NCBI RefSeq assembly: GCF_000373365.1
Contig: NZ_KB891159.1
Span: 1-64,000 of the forward strand
DNA length: 64,000 bases
From: Parafrankia discariae
GTDB taxonomy: Bacteria; Actinomycetota; Actinomycetes; Frankiales; Frankiaceae
Reading direction: 5' to 3'
Shown: piece by piece, positions 7,220 to 13,390 of the stretch
Position numbering within the stretch: position 1 is the stretch's first letter
Layout of the letters: every line of letters starts with the position of its first letter
Made by a program: the position numbers and the translations under genes
Notes under the pieces: generated by a model
What the model was told of the DNA's origin: nothing
What the model saw: only the letters and a program-made list of their open reading frames with translations
The model's database searches: none

Positions 7220-8611
7220 TCAGCTCTGTGGCTGGGCGTTCGGCCGCGAGTTGAGATACCCGGAACCGGCGACCCCCGAGGGGACCGTGGCGAGGGGAAC
7301 CTCCAGTTCCTGGCGGTCGAGGACCGACGTGAGGATCTCGCCGGCCCGCACGGAGATGTTCGACAGCAGAGACGAGGAGATTCCATGGGAATACTCGCTC
7401 GCGCCGGGTACGTAAATGCCCGCGGTGGTTCCCGCGACCGTGTCGACGCTGTAATCGCGGCCGACCTGGAGCTGACCGTCGTCCGCGGTGAGACAGGCTT
7501 CTCCCAGCCCGCCGAGCAGGCGCCGGGGATCACGGGCGTGATATCCGGTCGCGAGCACGACGGTGTCCGTGTCGACGGTGCGCTTCTCGCCGGTCGGCAG
7601 ATACCGGATGTGCACCCGGACGCCGTCCGACAGCTTCTCGAAGGATTCGGCTCGGGACGCGCGCAGGAAGTGCAGCCGCCGGGGGCCGCGCACCTTTTCC
7701 TGGTAGGCGCGGCGGTACAGCTCGTCGATGAGGTCCATGTCCACGGCCGAGTAGTTCGTGCCACGGTGATAGCCGAGCAGCATGGCGCGGACGTTCTCGG
7801 GCGCGTGGTAGAACTCGTCGACCGCGTCCGGGTCGAAGATCTGGTTGACGAAGCCGCTGTTGTCCGCCGGGCTGAACCCGTAGCGGGAGAACACCGAGAA
7901 GACCTCGGCCTGCGGGAATCGCGTGTGCAGGTGCTCGGTCACCTCGGCGGCGCTCTGGCCGGCCCCGACCACGACGAACCGGCCGCGTGGCGTCGAGGGC
8001 ATCCGCGCGAGGCGGTGCAGCAGCTCGTGGTTGTGCCAGGTCCGGTCGTCGATCTCGACACCGTCGGGCAGCCTGGGTTCCAGCCCGGCCGCGATGACGA
8101 CGTTGCGGGCCCGGCGCACGACCGTCCGGTCCGGGTTTCCCCGGTGCCGGCTGATCACGTCGACGTAGGCGATCTCGCCTTCGTGGGTCACCGGCCGAAG
8201 GTCGACCACCTCGGTGTCGTACTCGACGAGGTCGTCGAGCCGGCCCGCGGCCCATTCCAGATAGTCGTGGTATTCGGAGCGCAGCGGATACATCGTCTTG
8301 TGGTTGATGAAGTCCACCAGGCGGTTCCTGGAATGGAGGAACGCGAGAAAGGTGAAGCTGCTCGACGGATTGCGCAGGGTTACCAGGTCCTTCAGGTAGG
8401 ACACCTGCATGGTCGCTCCGTCGAGGAGCATCCCCCGGTGCCACCCGAAACGAACCTGGCGTTCGAGGAAGACGGCGCGTAGCGCCGCACCGGCGGAGAC
8501 ACTGCTGTTGTGTTCCTCGATTGCGATCGCCAGAGCGATGTTCGAGGGCCCGAACCCGACTCCGATGATGTCGTGCACACCGAGTTCCGCGGTCGGCGGA
8601 CGGTCTCCCAC
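7220..8611 (-). CDS. L-ornithine/L-lysine N-hydroxylase (siderophore flavin monooxygenase)
   Basis: A 463-residue SidA/PvdA/IucD-type monooxygenase. It has the FAD motif GVGFGPSN (17-24), the NADPH motif VVVGAGQSAAE (about 214-224), the substrate region SYLKDLVTLRNPSSSFTF and the late ATGYH (354-358). It hydroxylates the side-chain amine of ornithine or lysine, the first step to hydroxamate siderophores. The formyltransferase 1.4 kb away favours N5-hydroxyornithine as product. The GTG start at 8611 is preceded by an AGAGGGG-type site on the minus strand. An iron box at 8650-8668, about 40 bp upstream, indicates repression by iron through an IdeR/DmdR regulator. Transcription converges with recQ. 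Confidence 0.92.
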   Translation of the reverse strand: MGDRPPTAELGVHDIIGVGFGPSNIALAIAIEEHNSSVSAGAALRAVFLERQVRFGWHRGMLLDGATMQVSYLKDLVTLRNPSSSFTFLAFLHSRNRLVDFINHKTMYPLRSEYHDYLEWAAGRLDDLVEYDTEVVDLRPVTHEGEIAYVDVISRHRGNPDRTVVRRARNVVIAAGLEPRLPDGVEIDDRTWHNHELLHRLARMPSTPRGRFVVVGAGQSAAEVTEHLHTRFPQAEVFSVFSRYGFSPADNSGFVNQIFDPDAVDEFYHAPENVRAMLLGYHRGTNYSAVDMDLIDELYRRAYQEKVRGPRRLHFLRASRAESFEKLSDGVRVHIRYLPTGEKRTVDTDTVVLATGYHARDPRRLLGGLGEACLTADDGQLQVGRDYSVDTVAGTTAGIYVPGASEYSHGISSSLLSNISVRAGEILTSVLDRQELEVPLATVPSGVAGSGYLNSRPNAQPQS

Positions 8612-8649
8612 GGCTGCCCCTCTGGTCGGTCAATGTAACCGGGCTTTAT

Positions 8650-8668
8650 TAAGGTTAACTTAACTTAT
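8650..8668. promoter_or_regulatory. iron box 1 (IdeR/DmdR type), upstream of the hydroxylase
   Basis: TAAGGTTAACTTAACTTAT matches the DtxR/IdeR consensus TTAGGTTAGSCTAACCTAA at 14 of 19 positions. It lies 38 bp before the hydroxylase start. Confidence 0.8.
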
Positions 8669-8944
8669 GTTCTGGGTGGCGCGTCGAGCTGTCAAGAAGT
8701 TCCCCGAGGTCGGGCGGTTGGTGGCGGCTTCGCGGGTTGATCGCGCCGGGTTTGGCGCGGGCCCCTCGGGCTGTTCTTCGGGGTGCCCGGCCCGGTCCTG
8801 GAGTGGGTCCGGCGGGCCGCCGTGGATCCCGGCCTGCCGTGAGGTCGTGGACTGCCTGGCGGGGTGTTCCCGCGATGATCTTCTTGTGGACGATGGGGCG
8901 ATGGGGCGATGGGCTGCCTGGCTTCGCCGTGGATGGGGAGCAAG

Positions 8945-8963
8945 TTAAGTGAGGCTAACTTAG
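8945..8963. promoter_or_regulatory. iron box 2 (IdeR/DmdR type)
   Basis: TTAAGTGAGGCTAACTTAG matches the iron-box consensus at 15 of 19 positions. It is about 330 bp from the hydroxylase and 400 bp from mbtH. Confidence 0.75.
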
Positions 8964-9046
8964 GTTGGTTGGGGTTGGTGGTCAAGTGGATCCGATGCGT
9001 CGGTTCTGGCGCTCGACCGGCCTTGACCCGAAAGTCCGTTGCCTGA

Positions 9047-9065
9047 TAAGGCAAACCTAACCTAA
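9047..9065. promoter_or_regulatory. iron box 3 (IdeR/DmdR type)
   Basis: TAAGGCAAACCTAACCTAA matches the consensus at 15 of 19 positions and has an exact right half-site. It is about 300 bp before mbtH. Confidence 0.72.
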
Positions 9066-9293
9066 CGGTCTGGACGGTGGCAACAGGTGATCCAGGGCGT
9101 CCGGGCGTGGTGGTCCCAGGTGCTCGCCCGGGTGAGGTGCCGGGCGGGTGGATGGCCCGTGATCTCGCCGTTCGATCACGGAGCGTGGCAATGATCGAAA
9201 TTCATCGGGGAATCAGGCTTATCCGTACTCAAGAGGTCACGGAGCGGGCGGGTGGCGAGTAATCGGTCGTAACGGCTGACAGCGTCGCTCTAT

Positions 9294-9312
9294 TTAAGCT
9301 AGCCTTACTTAA
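9294..9312. promoter_or_regulatory. iron box 4 (IdeR/DmdR type), mbtH promoter
   Basis: TTAAGCTAGCCTTACTTAA matches the consensus at 15 of 19 positions. It lies 54 bp before the mbtH start. Confidence 0.8.
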
Positions 9313-9365
9313 CCACCGACTTGAGTGGGTCTTACCTGTAGGCGCGATCCGAGGAGACGGCAGTC

Positions 9366-9611
9366 ATGTCGACGAATCCCTTCGACGACGAGAACGGCAC
9401 CTTTTTCGTGCTGGTCAACTCGGAAGGTCAACACTCGCTGTGGCCGAGTTTCGCCGTGGTGCCGGCGGGCTGGACCGTCGTCCACGGCGAGGAGACCCGT
9501 CAGTCGTGCCTCGACTACGTCGAGGCCAACTGGACCGATCTGCGTCCGCGCAGCCTGGTCGAGCAGATGGAGAGGGGCGCGTCCGCCTCCGGCGTCTCCG
9601 CGCCGCGGTGA
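9366..9611 (+). CDS. MbtH-like protein (NRPS adenylation-domain partner)
   Basis: An 81-residue MbtH family protein: [19 protein letters not shown], then the invariant S-L-W-P (HSLWPSF), [12 protein letters not shown], and the terminal [10 protein letters not shown]. MbtH proteins bind and activate NRPS adenylation domains, so one standing alone implies an NRPS elsewhere in the genome. The ATG is preceded by GAGGAG. The stop TGA overlaps a GTG that opens a broken salicylate-synthase-like frame. Control by iron box 4 is likely. Confidence 0.95.
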   Translation: MSTNPFDDENGTFFVLVNSEGQHSLWPSFAVVPAGWTVVHGEETRQSCLDYVEANWTDLRPRSLVEQMERGASASGVSAPR

Positions 9612-10075
9612 GCGTCCGGGGGAGTTGCCGCAGCGGGTCCGTCCCGTTCGACCGGCCGCCGCGGACCGCCGCGAGTCTCGCGCGCGGGCTGGCCGCGCCG
9701 TTCGTGGTCTACGAGCGGGCCGGCGAGTGGTCCTGCGGTTCGGGAGCGCTCGCCGAGGTCGTGTGAGCGCCACCGGGGTGAGGCACCGGGGTGAGGCACC
9801 GGAAGGACGGCGGCGACTGGCGGTCCGAACCGACCGGTGTCACCCCGCTGCTGCGTGTGTTCGTGTCGCGGCGGGCGGTGCGGCTGACCGGCGGGGTCGC
9901 CGTCCCGCGTGCCCTCGACACCGCTGAGCTGGCGGAGCTCGCCGGGTTGCTCGCCGCGGAGCCGAGCGGTCCGTCGCCGGCCGAAGCCGCCCGTCCCGGG
10001 GAGCCCGTCCGGACGAGCCGGGTGACGCGCCGCGTGCGCGTCACCCGGCTCGTCAACGTTACGGCTGCCGGGTGA
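9608..10075 (+). pseudogene. degraded N-terminus of a salicylate-synthase-like gene
   Basis: A GTG at 9608, coupled to the mbtH stop by GTGA, opens a 52-codon frame ending at TGA 9764-9766. Its end, PFVVYERAGEWSCGSGALAEV, looks like the N-terminal strand of MbtI/Irp9-type salicylate synthases (vYERxGEW...GALAEV). The same frame continues after a second TGA (9779) to 10075 with an ELAELAGLLAAEP segment, but none of the catalytic chorismate-binding core follows. A short GAGGCACCGGGGT tandem repeat lies at the break. I read this as a truncated, inactivated gene; the family call is tentative. Confidence 0.42.
10012..10054. terminator. bidirectional hairpin terminator
   Basis: A perfect 19-bp stem (10012-10030 with 10036-10054) with loop CGCGT lies between the converging mbtH side and the formyltransferase. 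No U-tract, as is common in actinobacteria. Confidence 0.65.
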
Positions 10076-11006
10076 GGTAGCCGCCCATCTTGGTGAAGTA
10101 CTCCGTCGCCGGCAGCTCCCGGCCGTCGTCGGTGCGCACCGTCCGGACCAGCAGCCCGTGGCTGCGGCCGCGGCGCGCCTCGGCGCCGGCCACGATGACG
10201 ATCCCGTCCCCCTCCCGGATGAAGATCCGTCCCGGGGTGCCACCGTAGACGCCCTGCGACACCTCCGCGGAGATGATCCGCAGCCGCTCGCCGTCGCGGT
10301 ACGTGAAGGCGTTGGGGTAGGGGTCGCACTGGGCGCGGACGAGCCGGTCGAGCTCCTCGGCGGTCCAGGTCCAGTCGATGAGGCTGTCCAGGTCCGACCG
10401 CTTGTGGAAGAAGCTCGCCTTCGAACGGTCCTGCTTCGCCCACTCGGTGCGCCCGGACGCCAGCAGCTCCAGGCCCTCCACGGCCAGCGGGCCGAACAGC
10501 GCCAGCGTGCGGTGGAACAGGTCGGCCGTCGTGTCGCGCGGGCCGACCGGCACCCGCCGCTGCAGCACGATGTCACCGGCGTCGAGGTCGTCGGTCATCA
10601 TGTGCGCGGTCACGCCCACCTCGGGCTCGTTGTTGATGAGCGCCCAGATCAGCGGCGCGAACCCGGCGTAGGCCGGCAGCAGCGAGTCGTGGATGTTCAG
10701 CGTTCCCAGCCGGGGCAGGTTGAAGATCTGCGGCGGAATCCAGGTGCGCCAGTTAGTGGCGACGATGACGTCGGGGTCGGCCGCCTTGAGCAGCGAGATC
10801 AGTTCCTCGTCGTCGGGACGGTTCCGGATGGCCACCGGCACGCCGGCCTCGGTGGCGAGGTCGGCGACCGAGTCGTCCCAGATCTTCTCGTACGCGCCTT
10901 CGCCCTTCTCGTGGGTGACGACGAGAGTGACGTCATTGTCGGAGTTGAGGAGCGCCTGTAGCGTTCGATGTCCCCAGGTCTGATATCCGAACATTACAAC
11001 GCGCAT
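10059..11006 (-). CDS. hydroxyornithine N-formyltransferase (Fmt-like), siderophore type
   Basis: A 315-residue formyl transferase. The N10-formyl-THF domain has MRVVMFGYQTWGHRTLQAL and the catalytic triad Asn104 and His106 in NIHDSLLPAYAG with Asp142 in the DDLDAGD segment. The C-terminal domain contains RAQCDPYPNAFTY. Relatives next to ornithine hydroxylases (as in coelichelin-type clusters) make N5-formyl-N5-hydroxyornithine, and the neighbouring hydroxylase and MbtH support that over initiator-tRNA formylation. I chose ATG 11006 because GAGGAG precedes it and the family begins there; a longer frame upstream lacks similarity. Iron box 5 lies about 290 bp upstream. Confidence 0.88.
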   Translation of the reverse strand: MRVVMFGYQTWGHRTLQALLNSDNDVTLVVTHEKGEGAYEKIWDDSVADLATEAGVPVAIRNRPDDEELISLLKAADPDVIVATNWRTWIPPQIFNLPRLGTLNIHDSLLPAYAGFAPLIWALINNEPEVGVTAHMMTDDLDAGDIVLQRRVPVGPRDTTADLFHRTLALFGPLAVEGLELLASGRTEWAKQDRSKASFFHKRSDLDSLIDWTWTAEELDRLVRAQCDPYPNAFTYRDGERLRIISAEVSQGVYGGTPGRIFIREGDGIVIVAGAEARRGRSHGLLVRTVRTDDGRELPATEYFTKMGGYLTRQP

Positions 11007-11518
11007 GTCAGCGTTTCTCCTCTGGTGGGCGCTTCGTGTGGTGGCTGTTGGACGGCGGGGACGCTGGCCGGAATGTGTGCCGCGGGCAGGCGGCCCCGGT
11101 GGGAGGTCGCGGAATTCGCCGACGGCTCCGGAGCTCGCCGGTGACACCGGGATCCGGTCACCGGTCTCTCCGGGTGTGCCGCTCCGCCGGCCCGGATGGA
11201 CTCCGGTCGGAGGGCGGGCCGGCCAGCAAACTCCTCGTGCTTCGGGATTCACACGGACAGGGTGAGGGCTCGCTCGCGACCTGACCGTCAGCCTCTTAAG
11301 TGAGGCTTACTTATGCTGGGATGTCCGGTGTCGACTGTCAAGCGAATCGGACCGGTCGGACACGAACCGCGATGTCCGGGCACGCCCCGGCGACATGACA
11401 TCCCACCCGGAGCGAACCGCGCCGCGACGGCAGCGGTCGTCAGCCTGTGCCGCCAGCCGGTTGAGGACAGGCCGAGCCGACCGGCCACCTGACTGGTGGC
11501 GGCCGGTCCCGGCCGTGA
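11007..11518. promoter_or_regulatory. intergenic region upstream of the formyltransferase
   Basis: About 510 bases without a gene. The only clear signal is iron box 5 at 11296-11314. The distance from that box to the start codon implies a long leader. Confidence 0.5.
11296..11314. promoter_or_regulatory. iron box 5 (IdeR/DmdR type), formyltransferase promoter region
   Basis: TTAAGTGAGGCTTACTTAT matches the iron-box consensus at 14 of 19 positions and shares its core with box 2. Confidence 0.75.
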
Positions 11519-13300
11519 TCAGCCGACGGGCGGCGTGGGGTCGGCTGGGGGAGTCGTGGGCCCGCCCGCCGGCGGTGTGGTCGCCGGCGGTGTGGTCGCC
11601 GGCGCCGACGACGCCGGCGCGGTGGTCATCGGCGGTGTCGTCGGCGCCGCCGTGGGAGTCACCTCGGGCGGATCGGTCTGAGCCGGCGAAGACGGTGGCA
11701 CCGGAGCGGTCGTCCGCCGCGCCCGGGGCGTGTAGGCCGGGCGGTTCGGCGTCTGGACCGGCTCGGTGACCACCACGTCGACGGTCGGCAGCGGGTCCGG
11801 TGTCCGCGGGGCGAACGACGGCGAGGGAGACGTGCCCTCCGCGCTGGTGCCGTCGGAGCCGCCCCCGTTGCCGGTGAACAGCAGCGTGAGCGCGACGGCC
11901 AGACCCGCCAGCACCGCCACCGCCGCACCGGCGATGACCGCGACGGCCGGCGGGCGGCCCTTGCCGGCCGGTCCGTGGGGGGCGTCGCCGCGGTGGTCGC
12001 CGCGCCCCGCGGCCGGTGCCCGGTGCGAGGCGCCCGCGCGCCCGGCGCGTTCGCCGTCCCGGTCCAGCGAGAGCAGGCCGGCGGCCATGTTGGCGTCGTC
12101 CTGGTCGAACAGGTCGGCGGCCGCGGCGAGGGCGCCGATCTGGGTGATGTCGTCGTGCGGTCCCGTGCTCGCTGTGCTCGGCCCGGTCGCCGGCAGATGC
12201 CCGACGGCCGTCAGGTCGTCACCCGGGGGCGAGCCGTCCGCGCGTGGCGGCAGGGGCGTCATCTCCCGGCCCGGCAGCAGCCGGTCGGTCACCTCGACAT
12301 CGCCGCTCGGCGCCGGCTGGCGGTCGGTGCGGGGCACCGACGGCGGCGGGGCCAGGTTCTCCAGACCGTCGTCCGAGGACGGTTCGTCCACGTCGGGCTC
12401 GGGCTGGCGCCCACGCGGATTCGTCACGACCGCGGGGACGGGCGTGGCGTTGCGCGCGATGGGCGTCAGGCGGCGGCGGATCTCGTCGACGTCCGGGCGC
12501 AGCTCGGCCGGGCGGTCGAGCAGGTCGGTGAGCAGCCCGCGCAGTGGTCCGGCGAGCCGGAACGGCCGCCGCCGGCCCTCCACCACGGCGCTCAGCACGG
12601 CGTAGGTCTCCGGGCCCTCGAAGGGCGGGCAGCCCTCGACCGCCGAGTAGAGCGTCGCGCCGAGCCCCCACAGGTCGCTCGCGGGCGTGCCAGAGGAGCC
12701 GCGCACCCGTTCCGGGGCGATGTAGGCCGGGGAGCCGACGAGCGCGCCCGTCCCGGTCAGGGTCACGTCGCCCTCGGTCGCGGCGATGCCGAAGTCGGTG
12801 AGGCGGACCCGGTTGTCCCGGCCCAGCAGCACGTTGCCCGGCTTCACGTCACGGTGCAGCACACCGGCCGAGTGGGCGGCGGCCAGCGCGTCCGCCAGCG
12901 CCAGCCCGATCGCGGCGACCTGGTCGAACGGCAGCGGGCCATGGTTCTTGATGGTGTCGCCGAGGCTGTCCGCGTCGACGAGCTCCATGACGATCCAGTG
13001 CCGCTCGTGCTCCTCGACGACGTCGAAGACCGAGACGATGGCCGGGCTGTGCAGCCGGGCCAGCGCCCGCGCCTCGCGCAGCACCCGGGCCCGGATGGCA
13101 TCCCGCTCCGCCTGCGCGCCCGCCATCGGCACGAGGATTTCCTTGATTGCCACTGGCCGCTGGAGCAGCTCGTCCTCGCCGCACCACACAACGCCAGCGC
13201 CACCGCGCCCGATGGGTGTGTCGAGGCGGTAGCGCTGCGCTACGTAGCGGGGTGTGCCGTGCCGAGAGGTATCGGGGGGCACGCTCGCCGATCTGGCCAT
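11519..13300 (-). CDS. membrane Ser/Thr protein kinase (Hanks type)
   Basis: A 593-residue eukaryotic-type kinase. The Gly loop is IGRGGAGVV (30-38), followed by catalytic Lys53 in VAIKE, HRDVKPGN (149-156), DFG (169-171) and APE (195-197). A Pro/Asp-rich linker follows, then a single membrane span near 451-476 (VAVIAGAAVAVLAGLAVALT) and a Thr/Pro-rich extracytoplasmic tail of about 115 residues with many TTAPA/TTPPA repeats. No PASTA or other sensor domain is visible, so the outside part may act only as a wall-spanning stalk. It lies 90 bp downstream of a second kinase on the same strand. Confidence 0.93.
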   Translation of the reverse strand: MARSASVPPDTSRHGTPRYVAQRYRLDTPIGRGGAGVVWCGEDELLQRPVAIKEILVPMAGAQAERDAIRARVLREARALARLHSPAIVSVFDVVEEHERHWIVMELVDADSLGDTIKNHGPLPFDQVAAIGLALADALAAAHSAGVLHRDVKPGNVLLGRDNRVRLTDFGIAATEGDVTLTGTGALVGSPAYIAPERVRGSSGTPASDLWGLGATLYSAVEGCPPFEGPETYAVLSAVVEGRRRPFRLAGPLRGLLTDLLDRPAELRPDVDEIRRRLTPIARNATPVPAVVTNPRGRQPEPDVDEPSSDDGLENLAPPPSVPRTDRQPAPSGDVEVTDRLLPGREMTPLPPRADGSPPGDDLTAVGHLPATGPSTASTGPHDDITQIGALAAAADLFDQDDANMAAGLLSLDRDGERAGRAGASHRAPAAGRGDHRGDAPHGPAGKGRPPAVAVIAGAAVAVLAGLAVALTLLFTGNGGGSDGTSAEGTSPSPSFAPRTPDPLPTVDVVVTEPVQTPNRPAYTPRARRTTAPVPPSSPAQTDPPEVTPTAAPTTPPMTTAPASSAPATTPPATTPPAGGPTTPPADPTPPVG

Positions 13301-13390
13301 CGAGTCAAGTCTGACAGACGAATTGACTGGACCGGACGCAACCCCGCCGGCACTCGGATCCGTCAGGCCGGCAACCGGCCCCGAGGTTCC

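Larger units (their letters stand above)
8669..9365. other. gene-poor region between hydroxylase and mbtH holding three further iron boxes
   Basis: About 700 bases without a convincing gene. They contain iron boxes at 8945, 9047 and 9294 and a short GATGGGGC triplication near 8892-8912. A possible 23-codon frame (ATG 9191 to stop 9262) begins MIEIHRGIRLIRTQ in a locally AT-richer stretch; nothing else supports it. The two middle boxes have no gene directly beside them, so genes may have been lost here. Confidence 0.6.

Noticed and set aside
8692-9054. A 120-codon minus-strand frame in the iron-box region
   Set aside because: Composition is Pro/Arg/Thr-biased like a GC-rich shadow frame. It spans iron box 2 and part of box 3 and has no recognisable motif.
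9191-9262. A short frame starting MIEIHRGIRLIRTQ
   Set aside because: Only 23 codons, no clear ribosome binding site and no similarity. Kept only as a remark in the region entry.
8650-11314. A complete siderophore gene cluster
   Set aside because: No NRPS, export, uptake or reductase gene is visible between the tailoring genes or on either side.
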